26,735 nucleotides of DNA, taken from positions 1 through 26,735 of the forward strand of contig JBKGZM010000024.1 of NCBI GenBank assembly GCA_046545575.1, read 5' to 3'. The translations under genes and the position numbers were made by a program. Origin of the DNA: JAGXOF01 sp046545575. Lineage in GTDB: Bacteria; Chloroflexota; Dehalococcoidia; SZUA-161; SpSt-899. The notes below the pieces were generated by a model, which worked only from the letters and a program-made list of their open reading frames with translations, made no database searches and was not told the DNA's origin. Numbering within the stretch: position 1 is the stretch's first letter; every line of letters begins with the position of its first letter. Of the stretch, positions 1 to 8,457 are shown in pieces.

Positions 1-353
1 GGGTTAATGCTAATAGCAGAGCTGACCTCAGGCGAGGTATCACCGACGCCATCAGCGCTCAAAACGTGGCCGAGTACTTGATTGCCCATCCTGAAAAAGT
101 GTCGTATGAGGCAGAGGACAACCTGGCTAGCTTGCGAAAGCAGTGGACCTTCGTTAATATGCTCACCAAGCAATGCACCCAGTTGTTCAATAACCTGGAA
201 TCCTTGATTTACAGTGCCAATCCCGAATTGTTGCCCTACTGCAAAGATGGGATTCCAAAATGGGTGCTAATACTGTTGACCCACTACCCCACTACGGCGG
301 ATGAGAAATATTTCATAACCCCCTTCATCCCCCTTATCTTAAGGGGGAGATAA
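1..353 (+). mobile_element. IS110-family transposase fragment (truncated at both ends)
   Basis: An open frame runs in from the left edge (frame of position 3) and stops at 351-353. Its start is not seen; the GTG at 66 is internal. The text resembles the N-terminal DEDD-nuclease half of IS110 transposases: a TDAISAQNVAEYL stretch where the family has its TDxxDAxxIAEYL segment, then LRKQWTFVNMLTKQ and DGIPKWVLILLTHYPTT. Similarity stops near position 300. The last ~17 residues (ADEKYFITPF...) look like read-through into unrelated DNA. The C-terminal Tnp_20 half with its catalytic serine is absent, so this is a dead remnant. The family call is from motif memory and moderately sure. It lies directly upstream of a decayed MFS gene, which fits a degraded insertion or deletion hotspot. 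Confidence 0.55.
329..347. repeat. Short perfect inverted repeat, 8-bp arms with a 3-nt loop
   Basis: CCCCCTTA (329-336) and TAAGGGGG (340-347) are exact reverse complements around TCT. The hairpin overlaps the end of the transposase fragment and sits 11 bp before the ATG of the decayed MFS gene. No T-run follows, so it is not an obvious intrinsic terminator. It could be a dispersed intergenic repeat or the scar of a small mobile element. Confidence 0.5.
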
Positions 354-358
354 AGGAA

Positions 359-1914
359 ATGTTCGCTCGAATTTTTAAACCAAAGACAACACTATCCAAT
401 GAAGAAGTAGCCCATGGACTACGCTGGCTGACCTGGGAAGGGACCGTATCCATGGGTTTCTTCAGTATCACCACAAGCGGCTTTCTGGCCGCTTATGCCC
501 GAGCCACGTATGCAGCCCCCGCCCGAGCCCAAACCTTTAATCTTTTCCATGTTGTTCGACCCCTTCCGGGATAAAAACTATAAACATCTTTTGCGGTTCC
601 TCTTCCTCTAGGGAATGACAGCAAATCTGGCCACCCCGTTTTTCGCCGTGTATATGCTGCAACGTCTGGGTTTGCCCCTTTTGTCCGTTATGGCCTTCAG
701 TGTCCTAAGTCAGGTATTCAATATACTCTTCTTAAGAGTCTGGGGAGCCCTTGTCGACCGCCTCGGGATGAAGGTGGTCCTCTCATCATGCGCTTCCCTG
801 TACCTGCTGGTCATCTTTGGCTGGGTCTTCACAACCATGCCCGAACGGTATTTCATGACCATCCCTCTCCTCGTAATTCTTCATATCCTAGCCGGGATCG
901 CAGTGGCGGGTATCACCATTACGGTCGGTACCATCGGGATGGAAGATAGCCCCCGAGGGAAAAACGACTTCCTACCTCGCCGCAGCAGCTCTTGCTACTA
1001 GCCTCGGGACGGGAATCGGACCTTTACTGGGCGGACGTTTTTCCGACTTCTTCAGCGTGCGGGAGCTGACCCTGACATTCACCTGGGTAGACCCAACCCA
1101 CACCCTCGACCTGCCGGCCCTGAGCCTCACCGGATTTGACTTCCTGTTCGGTATTGCGTTTATCCTGGGACTATTCACCTTGAATACTATCGTTTCCCTC
1201 AAGGAGGAAGGGTAAGTAGGACGAGAGGTTGTCCTGGAAGCATTAACGGCTCCTGCCCGGGAAATGTCCCGGCCCATGAGCTCGGTCCCCGGACTCGGCT
1301 TTCTAAGCGAGTTCCCCTACGCCAATGTAAGACGAGTACCTGTACCCGGACTCGATGTAGCTCTGAGCGTAACGGCTTATCAGATCGCGGAGGTAACAAG
1401 GGCAGTAACTACGGCAGTAAAGCAAGGGCAGCTTGCGACAACAAAGGTTGCAAAAGCAGTCGAGAAACAACTATTGGAGAAATGGGAAGCTGGAGAAAAG
1501 CCAATAACGGATGAAGCCAGCACAGCTCAAGAGACAACCAAGGTTCCTATTTACTCTCCAAAGACCACGCCTTTAGATGTAAAGCGCTTAACGCACCTGG
1601 CTCTTCTGGGAGTTGTTCGTGCCCTGAAGCACGCCGGGATGGAATCCAATGATGCTTTGCGAGGAGCCGGTTACGGAGTTGTAAAAGGGACCGGGGACGC
1701 AGGAGGCGACATGGGAGAGTCAGCAGTTAAGGCGGTGGAAACAGCCACAGAGGCAGCGAAGCAAGTCGGCATCTCAGAGGAAGACGCCGCAGCCCAGGTT
1801 GCAGAGGGTGCTTTGGGAGCTGCAAAAGTCCTCGGACCGGAGGCAGTAGCTGAAGTCAGGGAACATCTGTCCGGGGAAACACCAGAGGATGAAGATAGTC
1901 GCAAAACAAAATAA
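359..1914 (+). pseudogene. MFS transporter with C-terminal cytoplasmic extension, multiply broken
   Basis: Three adjacent open pieces read as one former gene. Piece A (359 to ~494) gives the N-terminus and first membrane helix, ending GFLAAYA, behind an AAAGG ribosome site. Piece B starts near 492 in another frame (MPEPRMQPPPEPKP, then DPFRDKNY), which looks like the central loop, then continues through membrane segments such as ANLATPFFAVYML. Helices 2-6 are therefore missing, probably deleted. Piece B has TAG at 609-611 where a Trp codon would fit. A fifth A in the run at 960-964 shifts the frame; piece C then gives TSYLAAAALATSLGTGIGP and the last helices, with TAA at 1213-1215 where GAA (Glu) would fit, and continues to 1914. 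The 3' part is an Ala/Glu-rich cytoplasmic tail (VPVPGLDVALSVTAYQIAE). Residues 1264-1914 alone could still be translated, but probably without transport function. Confidence 0.75.
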
Positions 1915-1925
1915 AGGAGCTAACA

Positions 1926-1997
1926 ATGAAAGTTCTTCTTGGCAAATTCGCCAAACGTTCAGTGCTGATCATCCGGGCTGCCGGTGAGCCCATTTAG
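1926..1997 (+). CDS. Possible 23-residue small ORF, unrecognised
   Basis: ATG at 1926 follows an AAAGGAG-type ribosome site (1914-1919) at good spacing. It encodes 23 residues beginning MKVLLGKFAKRSVLII and ending at TAG 1995-1997. The peptide is basic then hydrophobic. It lies between the decayed MFS gene and the P-type ATPase. It may be a real small protein, a truncated leftover of the same decayed region, or chance. No function is proposed. Confidence 0.15.
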   Translation: MKVLLGKFAKRSVLIIRAAGEPI

Positions 1998-2047
1998 CTT
2001 GCCAAGTCGTGAACTATTGTGCAAAATGGGGAAAGAGGGAATACAGG

Positions 2048-4774
2048 ATGTCGAATAAAAAAAGCTGGTATCAGTTACCCGCTTGCGAAGTATTTCAATC
2101 CCTCACAACAAGCGAAGCCGGCCTCACCTCCGAGGAGGCAAAGCTACGGCTGACCAAATACAGCCACAATGAGCTGAAATTCAAGGGGCGCAGTTCAATT
2201 GTCCGGCTGCTCCTCCAGTTTCACAGTCCCCTGATCTACGTTCTGCTCGCTTCCGCAGCGATCACCGCCTTTCTGGACATGTGGATCGATGCAGGAGTTA
2301 TCCTGGCCGTGGTCCTGGCAAATACCGCAATCGGCTTCATCCAGGAGGGAAAAGCTGAGGCCTCCCTTGAAAGCCTGAAAAAGATGCTCGTGCCAACCTG
2401 TACGGTGCTGAGAGATGGTGAAGCAAGGGATATACCGGCACGAGATCTGGTCCCTGGAGACGTAGTAACCCTGGAGGAAGGGGACCGCATACCTGCCGAC
2501 CTGCGCCTTTTCTATGCAAAGAACCTTCACGCTGACGAAGCAGCGCTCACCGGCGAGTCAGTGCCGGTACTCAAGGATACTGCTCCAATCGACACCACCG
2601 ATCTGCCACCGGCTGACCAGTACAACATGGCATTCAGTGGCACATTCATCACGCGCGGCTCCGGTCGGGGAATTGTTGTGGGTACCGGAGCGGAGACCGA
2701 AATCGGCAGAATCGCCAGCATGATGAAAGAAACTCCCCGGAGTCTCTCAGCTCCGCTCATCAGAAAGATGGCCCAGTTTACCAAAATGCTCGTCATAGCA
2801 GTCCTGTGCCTGGCATTTCTCAATTTTGTACTCGGGTTTGCCCTCGGTTATGACCTCATTTATTCCTTCCTGGCATCAGTATCCCTTGCCGTCGCAGCAA
2901 TACCTGAGGGACTGCCTGCCATACTGACCATAGCCCTGGCCGCTGGCGCAAGGGCCATGGCTGGCCGCAATGCCTTAATAAGAAGACTCCCCGCAGTGGA
3001 GACACTGGGCAGTACCACTGTCATTTGTTCGGATAAGACCGGCACTCTCACCAAAGGGGAGATGACCGTACTCCGAGTCCATTGTGGCGGCAGAGACTAT
3101 GAAGTAACGGGATCGGGATACGACCCGGCCGGTGAGTTCCGGGTAAACGGGGAGAGGATTGTCACGGATCAACATGCCGTTCTAGCACAAACACTAAGGG
3201 CAGGGTTCCTGTGTAATAACGCAACCCTGGAAAAGAGTGAAGACGGATATAAGCTTTCAGGAGACCCCACGGAGGGTGCACTCGTGGTCTCAGCAAACAA
3301 GGGCGGCATAGTTAGCGCGATGCCCAGGCTGGACGAGATACCCTTTGAATCCGAACACCAGTTCATGGCTACTCTACACCAAAACGGGGAAGGTAATACC
3401 ATTTTCGTAAAGGGAGCACCGGAACGCATCCTGTCAATGTGTCAATCTCAGATGGTCGACGGGGATGTGGAGCCTCTGGATAGTGAGAAGCTATCCAGCG
3501 TGGCTGTGGATATGGCAATGCAAGCTTTAAGAGTGCTCGGCATAGCCTATAAAAACGTGCCCGGGGACAAGACGTCGCTCACCAGTGAAGATCTGGAGGG
3601 AATGGTATTTCTGGGACTGCAGGGTATGCTGGACCCACCCAGGGAAGAGGCAATAGACGCTGTAGCAAAATGCAAAAAAGCTGGCATAAGGGTAATAATG
3701 GCAACGGGAGACCATGCTCAGACAGCAAAAACCATTGCAGAGCGGTTGGGCTTCTCCCCGGACGATGGGGTAATGACCGGGCAAGAACTGGAGAAAATGA
3801 CTGATCATGAACTGGCTGAGGTTATCGATAAAGTATCTATATATGCCAGAGCGGCCCCGGCACATAAGTTCAGGATTGTGACTCAACTGCAAAACAGAGG
3901 CCAGATTGTTGCCGTCACCGGAGACGGCGTAAACGACGCCCCCGCTTTAAAGACAGCCGATCTTGGAGTATCCATGGGCATAAAGGGCACCGAGGTCAGC
4001 AAAGAGGCCTCCGACATGGTCCTGGTCGACGACAACTTCGCCTCCATAGTCGCAGCCGTGGAGGAAGGCAGGCATGTCTTCGAGAACATACGCAAGGTTA
4101 TACTCTATACACTGCCCACCAATGGGGGGCAGGCATTGCTTATTATGGGAGCTATAGCCATGGCATCATTCATCCCCCTCTTCCACATGCGATTGCCCCT
4201 AGAGCCAGTGCAAATCCTTTGGATTAACCTGTATGATGCAATAGTTCTGGCATTGCCTCTGTTGTGGGAACCCCGGGAAAAGGGTTTGCTAAATCGGCCA
4301 CCACGGGATCCCAAAGAGCCGATAGCCAATACGCTGTTTTTCCGAAAGGTCGGACTCGTATCCGTGATAATGGCAGCTGCCGGCTTTGTTGTCTTCTATC
4401 GCTACGGCATGCCTGCAGTTCAGGGCTCCCAGGTAGACGAATTACTTTTGACCCAGGCCCAGACAGCAGTCCTCATCAACATAATGCTGGTTCATATTTT
4501 CTATCTGATGAGTGCCCGCTCGTTGAATGTATCCGCGTTCAAGGCAAATCCATTCTCAAATAAGTGGCTCGTGGGCGGCATTGCGATAACCGTGGGGCTC
4601 CAGCTTATAGTGGTGTATATTCTTCCTCAAACCGGGTTCAATCCCCTCAGGACAGCCCCTATCCCTGCAGGGTGGTGGCCTTTCTTGATCCTGCTCGCAC
4701 TCCCCGGACTCCTCCTGACCGAGCTTGAAGAATTCATAGTTGACCGCTTCAAGCGGCGCTCCGAGCAGGTCTGA
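2048..4774 (+). CDS. P2-type cation-transporting P-type ATPase
   Basis: A 908-residue membrane pump of the Ca2+/Na+-type (PMR1/CtpF-like) P-type ATPases, which couple ATP hydrolysis to cation transport across the cytoplasmic membrane. The N-terminal cation-ATPase domain is followed by the actuator motif TGES (168-171), M4 motif PEGLP (286-290), phosphorylated Asp in DKTGT (D329), ATP-domain KGAPER (455-460), TGD (553-555), hinge TGDGVNDAP (624-632) and the C-terminal four-to-six helix block. Length is normal for the family. ATG 2048 is preferred over an in-frame GTG at 2009 because homologs begin close to the WYQLPACEVFQSL segment and a GAGGGA site lies upstream. In M6 the usual NxVT(D/A) reads N-L-Y-D (727-730), so ion specificity is uncertain. 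It follows the MFS pseudogene and converges on the HAD gene. Confidence 0.92.
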   Translation: MSNKKSWYQLPACEVFQSLTTSEAGLTSEEAKLRLTKYSHNELKFKGRSSIVRLLLQFHSPLIYVLLASAAITAFLDMWIDAGVILAVVLANTAIGFIQEGKAEASLESLKKMLVPTCTVLRDGEARDIPARDLVPGDVVTLEEGDRIPADLRLFYAKNLHADEAALTGESVPVLKDTAPIDTTDLPPADQYNMAFSGTFITRGSGRGIVVGTGAETEIGRIASMMKETPRSLSAPLIRKMAQFTKMLVIAVLCLAFLNFVLGFALGYDLIYSFLASVSLAVAAIPEGLPAILTIALAAGARAMAGRNALIRRLPAVETLGSTTVICSDKTGTLTKGEMTVLRVHCGGRDYEVTGSGYDPAGEFRVNGERIVTDQHAVLAQTLRAGFLCNNATLEKSEDGYKLSGDPTEGALVVSANKGGIVSAMPRLDEIPFESEHQFMATLHQNGEGNTIFVKGAPERILSMCQSQMVDGDVEPLDSEKLSSVAVDMAMQALRVLGIAYKNVPGDKTSLTSEDLEGMVFLGLQGMLDPPREEAIDAVAKCKKAGIRVIMATGDHAQTAKTIAERLGFSPDDGVMTGQELEKMTDHELAEVIDKVSIYARAAPAHKFRIVTQLQNRGQIVAVTGDGVNDAPALKTADLGVSMGIKGTEVSKEASDMVLVDDNFASIVAAVEEGRHVFENIRKVILYTLPTNGGQALLIMGAIAMASFIPLFHMRLPLEPVQILWINLYDAIVLALPLLWEPREKGLLNRPPRDPKEPIANTLFFRKVGLVSVIMAAAGFVVFYRYGMPAVQGSQVDELLLTQAQTAVLINIMLVHIFYLMSARSLNVSAFKANPFSNKWLVGGIAITVGLQLIVVYILPQTGFNPLRTAPIPAGWWPFLILLALPGLLLTELEEFIVDRFKRRSEQV

Positions 4775-4812
4775 TAGGAGGCAATTTTTCCCGAGTGCGA
4801 TGTTATGTCAAC

Positions 4813-5505
4813 TCATAGCTGGTTCACTACCTCGTCGAGGGCGGAGATTCTCGGGCATTCCGCATCCGGGAAGAATCCGCCTCTGTCGAGCAGAATACCC
4901 TTCATGCCGGCCTGTTCCGCTCCGACTACGTCAACTTTGTACTGATCCCCAACATACACTGCCTCCAGAGCTTCCACTCCAGCTCGCCTTAAGGCCTCCT
5001 GGAAGATTTCAGGTTGGGGCTTCGATTTTCCCGCGTCACGGGAGGTAACCACTACTTCAATCAGAGAGGAAATCCCCAGTTCATCGCAAAGAGGCCTGAG
5101 GTCCCGATCATCGTTGGAGATAAGGCCAAGAGTCAATCCCTTATCTTTGAGTTCGGTTAAGGATGGAACAACATCATCGAAGGGGATCAGCTTCAAGTCG
5201 ACCTCCATCATTTTGCCAAGCAGACCTTTTATCAGCTCCTGTGTCGTCTCTATCCCCGCTTCCTCGAGTACGATTTCTTGGTGCCTGGCATAGAGGTCCA
5301 TTTTCTCCTGCCTGGAACGTTTACTCAAAGGCGACTTCGCCTGTTCCTGGTGCATGAACTCATCGGCAACGAGGAAAGGTCTAGCAAATTCCTCTGGCCT
5401 TGACTTTATGCCAAACTCCGCCAGAGTTCTGGCCAGCAACTCCTCCCGGGGTGGCTCATACCGAACCAGGGTATTATAGAGATCGAAGAATACAGCCCTA
5501 ATCAT
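4813..5505 (-). CDS. HAD-superfamily hydrolase
   Basis: A 230-residue soluble hydrolase of the haloacid dehalogenase superfamily. Motif I is FFDLYNTL (nucleophile D8), motif II is the Ser in LGLISND, motif III is the Lys in GKSKPQPEIF, and motif IV is YVGDQYKVDVVGA. A helical cap domain lies between motifs I and II, as in subfamily I. The second motif-I residue is Tyr (DxY) rather than the Asp acid/base of most phosphatases. This resembles the 2-haloacid dehalogenase branch but also occurs in uncharacterised HADs, so substrate and reaction type stay open. The start ATG (5503-5505) is preceded by AGGAGG. It is a single gene with its own promoter, convergent with the ATPase gene. Confidence 0.88.
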   Translation of the reverse strand: MIRAVFFDLYNTLVRYEPPREELLARTLAEFGIKSRPEEFARPFLVADEFMHQEQAKSPLSKRSRQEKMDLYARHQEIVLEEAGIETTQELIKGLLGKMMEVDLKLIPFDDVVPSLTELKDKGLTLGLISNDDRDLRPLCDELGISSLIEVVVTSRDAGKSKPQPEIFQEALRRAGVEALEAVYVGDQYKVDVVGAEQAGMKGILLDRGGFFPDAECPRISALDEVVNQL

Positions 5506-5570
5506 TATGATGTCCTCCTATTCGTCTACCATAGCGCAACAAACAAAATAAATCCAGCACTTGCTCCCAA

Positions 5571-5599
5571 AATATAACCAATAATATACCCCAAGTCAA
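5571..5599 (-). promoter_or_regulatory. Sigma-70-type promoter for the HAD hydrolase gene
   Basis: Read on the minus strand: TTGACT (5599-5594), a 17-nt spacer, then TATATT (5576-5571). Both boxes match the consensus at 5 of 6 positions with ideal spacing. The start of transcription would fall near 5564, giving a leader of about 58 nt before the HAD ATG. The remaining spacer up to 5715 is AT-rich. It also has a TTGACA at 5678-5683 on the plus strand but no convincing -10 box for the MFS gene. Confidence 0.6.
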
Positions 5600-5715
5600 T
5601 GGGCTGTTACCATCAATAATACCATAATGCTGAATTCTCACAACCGAATTCTATCGCGTTAATAATCTATGCACGCATTGACATTTTTGACAAATACCTT
5701 CAGAGTAAATAAGTG

Positions 5716-6912
5716 ATGCCTGAATCCAAGTTATACCGACAGAGGAACCTGCAGATCGTCTTCGCAGTGACGCTCATGTCAGTCCTGGGCATATCCACCA
5801 TCACACCAGCTTTCCCTCAAATAATCGACGCGGGTATCGCCACCAAGGGCCAGGTAGGCCTCCTTCTGACCTTCTTTGCCTTGCCCGGCATTTTCATAGC
5901 TCCCTTCCTGGGGGTGCTGGCCGACCGGCTCGGTCGCAAGAAAATCCTGGTTCCGTCCCTTTTCCTTTTCGCCATTACCGGAACAGCTTGCGCCTTTGCT
6001 CACGACTTCGAGCTTCTCCTACTGTTGCGAGTTCTCCAGGGAGCCGGGGCGGCTGCACTTGGCTCGCTCAACCTTACCATCATTGGAGACTTGTACTCCG
6101 GAACTCAACGTGCTGAAGCGATGGGACTGAACGTCAGCCTGCTCAATATCGGTACAGCCCTCTACCCTACTATAGGAGGGGCCCTGGCACTTCTGGGATG
6201 GTACTACCCATTTGCCCTCCCTATCCTGGCTGTTCCTGTTGGAATCCTGGTACTCACTTCCCTTGAGAATCCCGAGCCCACCAGCACCCAGAGCATGAGA
6301 ACGTACCTGAGTGGCACATGGCGTTATCTAAAAGACATCAGAGTCATTGGCCTGTTTGCCGCCGCAGTGGCCACATTCATCTTCCTCTTCGGCTCCTATC
6401 TTACCTACTTTCCCATGCTCCTCGATGAGCGCTTCGGGGCCTCCTCCTTTATCATTGGTATTGTTATGTCAAGCATGTCCCTGACCACAGCAGCTGTCGC
6501 CTCGCAGCTAGGGAAAATCAATAGGAAATTTTCACTGGGGATACTGATCAAGGGCGGGTTTGTTATCTACGCACTGGGAATGCTTCTCATAGCTTTCATC
6601 CCTAATCTCTGGCTTCTATTAATTGCAACGGTTGTCTTTGGCCTGGCCCATGGAACAGTCCTGCCCGGGATTATGACAAGTGTAGCGTCTTTAGCGCCAC
6701 TCGAGCACCGGGGAGCTTTCATGTCCGTAAATGGGGCAGTGCTCAGATCAGGACAGACAATCGGCCCTCCACTTATGGGAGCAGCATATGCCCTTTGGGC
6801 ATTGAACGGTCCCTTTATCGCAGGAGCAGCCCTAGCACTTACTGCGGCCATCGTAGGAACTCTCTTTGGAATAAAAGCAAGACAGACAGACTCCCCAAAG
6901 GGCACGAATTAG
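5716..6912 (+). CDS. MFS transporter, 12-TM drug-exporter type
   Basis: A 398-residue major facilitator of the DHA1-like kind, probably a proton-driven exporter in the cytoplasmic membrane. MFS motif A is seen in the loop after helix 2 (GVLADRLGRKK, about residues 66-76). The helix 4-5 region (LRVLQGAGAAALGSLNLTIIGD) and helix 5 (GTALYPTIGGALALLGW) resemble motif B/C of multidrug exporters. The length is typical, and hydrophobic segments are evenly spaced to the C-terminus. The start is ATG 5716; a GTG immediately before it (5713) would add one residue, and neither has a strong ribosome site. This transporter is intact, unlike the different MFS gene at 359-1914. The substrate is unknown. Confidence 0.88.
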   Translation: MPESKLYRQRNLQIVFAVTLMSVLGISTITPAFPQIIDAGIATKGQVGLLLTFFALPGIFIAPFLGVLADRLGRKKILVPSLFLFAITGTACAFAHDFELLLLLRVLQGAGAAALGSLNLTIIGDLYSGTQRAEAMGLNVSLLNIGTALYPTIGGALALLGWYYPFALPILAVPVGILVLTSLENPEPTSTQSMRTYLSGTWRYLKDIRVIGLFAAAVATFIFLFGSYLTYFPMLLDERFGASSFIIGIVMSSMSLTTAAVASQLGKINRKFSLGILIKGGFVIYALGMLLIAFIPNLWLLLIATVVFGLAHGTVLPGIMTSVASLAPLEHRGAFMSVNGAVLRSGQTIGPPLMGAAYALWALNGPFIAGAALALTAAIVGTLFGIKARQTDSPKGTN

Positions 6913-7012
6913 TCCAATCCACAAAGTCACCATGCTTTACCAGCAGGGTTATGATACAATTCAGTTTGTAGGAGTTATGATAAGCGCGACGCAAATTAAT
7001 TGAGGTGATGTA

Positions 7013-8371
7013 ATGCGTAACGAAATCGAACACGCCCTGAAAGGGCACGATGCTGACTACGTTGAAATCCGTATCGAGGAGGCGGAAGGTACCCGCATCC
7101 AGTATCGCGACCAGCATATAGAGGATATTGGCCGAACCACAAGCTGCGGCGGCAATGTCAGGGCACTGGTCAAAGGAGGATGGGGATTCGTCTCCTTCAA
7201 CAACCTTGACGACCTGTGGAGTAAGGCAACTCTGGCCGTGAAGCAAGCACGGATGGTAGGCCATGGAGAAAGCCAGCTTGCTCCCATAGAACCAGCAAAG
7301 GATAAAGTGGAGTACCAGGTGGAAAAGAACCCTGCCGATATCACTGTGCCAGAGAAGAAGCAACTTCTTGACGAGTATAATGATGTTATCTGGAGCACTC
7401 CAAAAGTGCAAAGCTCAAGCATAAACTACGGAGATACAAGCAAGAAGGTCATCTTCGCCAATTCCGAAGGGACTTATATTGAGCAAATTAAGCCCGATGT
7501 TATGCTAAGGCTTGCCGCAGTAGCACGCGAGGGCGCCGACGTTCAACAGTCGCACTTAAGCCTGGGGTCCAAAGGCGAGTTCAAGTCGGTTGAGGGACTT
7601 CACCAGGACGTTCAGGAGATGGCTAAGAGAGCAGTGGAACTTCTTTCGGCCCCCCAAATTAAAGGAGGAGAATACACAGTTGTTTGTGATCCGGTGCTTG
7701 CTGGGGTTTTTACCCACGAGGCATTCGGGCACCTGTCGGAATCCGACCATATTTATGAGAACGATAAATTGAAGGAAATCATGGTTCTGGGGAAAAGGTT
7801 TGGGGAAAACCATCTTAACATCGTCGACGGTGCTACCGTGCCCGACCTGAGGGGAAGTTACAAATACGATGACGAGGGCACGCCAGCAAGCAGGACCTAC
7901 CTCATAAAGGAAGGAATATTGGTAGGACGGCTTCACTCCAGGGAAACGGCAGCCAAAATGGGAGAACAACCTACGGGAAATGCTCGTGCCATAGACTACC
8001 GGTATCAACCCATCGTGCGCATGACCAACACCTTCATCGAGCCAGGAGAGACCTCATTTGAGGATATGATTAGCGATATCAAAGAAGGGGTCTACGCCAA
8101 GAACTGGTATGGAGGGATGACCTCGATGGAGATGTTCACCTTCTCCGCAGGAGAAGCCTACATGATCCGAGACGGGAAGATCGCTGAACTCATACGCCCT
8201 GTCGTGCTGACTGGGAACGTATTCACTACCCTTGGAAATATCGACGCCATTGGCAACGATCTGGAGATGAATGAAGGCGGTGGCTGTGGGAAAGGAGGGC
8301 AATCTCCCCTCCCTGTCTCCAATGGGAGCCCTCATATAAGAATAAGACGGTGCCTGGTAGGAGGAGGATAA
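7013..8371 (+). CDS. tldD: TldD/PmbA-family zinc metalloprotease
   Basis: A 452-residue protein of the U62 family. TldD pairs with TldE/PmbA to form a protease that degrades unfolded peptides and matures some ribosomal peptides. The zinc-binding HExxxH signature is present as HEAFGHLSE (residues 235-243). The N-terminal domain has the usual DYVEIR and GGNVRALVKGGWGFVS features. The C-terminus ends in the family glycine-rich segment (GGGCGKGGQSPLP...). Presence of HExxxH marks it as the TldD-type catalytic subunit rather than TldE. AGGTGATGTAATG gives a good ribosome site. No TldE partner lies in the window; the next genes are unrelated membrane proteins. The substrate cannot be told from the context. 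Confidence 0.92.
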   Translation: MRNEIEHALKGHDADYVEIRIEEAEGTRIQYRDQHIEDIGRTTSCGGNVRALVKGGWGFVSFNNLDDLWSKATLAVKQARMVGHGESQLAPIEPAKDKVEYQVEKNPADITVPEKKQLLDEYNDVIWSTPKVQSSSINYGDTSKKVIFANSEGTYIEQIKPDVMLRLAAVAREGADVQQSHLSLGSKGEFKSVEGLHQDVQEMAKRAVELLSAPQIKGGEYTVVCDPVLAGVFTHEAFGHLSESDHIYENDKLKEIMVLGKRFGENHLNIVDGATVPDLRGSYKYDDEGTPASRTYLIKEGILVGRLHSRETAAKMGEQPTGNARAIDYRYQPIVRMTNTFIEPGETSFEDMISDIKEGVYAKNWYGGMTSMEMFTFSAGEAYMIRDGKIAELIRPVVLTGNVFTTLGNIDAIGNDLEMNEGGGCGKGGQSPLPVSNGSPHIRIRRCLVGGG

Positions 8372-8373
8372 GG

Positions 8374-8400
8374 GAGTTTGTTGAGTTTGTTGAGTGGTTC
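8374..8400 (+). repeat. Three tandem 9-bp units after tldD
   Basis: GAGTTTGTT occurs twice exactly (8374-8382, 8383-8391), followed by a degenerate third copy GAGTGGTTC (8392-8400). A second repetitive run (ACTGTCAACTGTCGACTGAT, 8411-8430) follows. Together they fill most of the 86-bp gap between tldD and the DUF1614 gene. The stretch looks like simple-sequence intergenic filler; no function is evident. Confidence 0.5.
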
Positions 8401-8457
8401 ATTGTTTATGACTGTCAACTGTCGACTGATAGCTGTCAGCTTCTCAGGTTCAATGAT

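Noticed and set aside
1264..1914. Treating the Ala/Glu-rich 216-codon frame as an independent gene
   Set aside because: It continues in the same frame as the last MFS helices, separated only by a TAA that a single base change explains, and its ATG has no ribosome site.
5678..5706. A plus-strand promoter for the MFS exporter starting with TTGACA at 5678
   Set aside because: No -10-like hexamer stands 16-18 nt downstream (the sequence there is CAGAGT).
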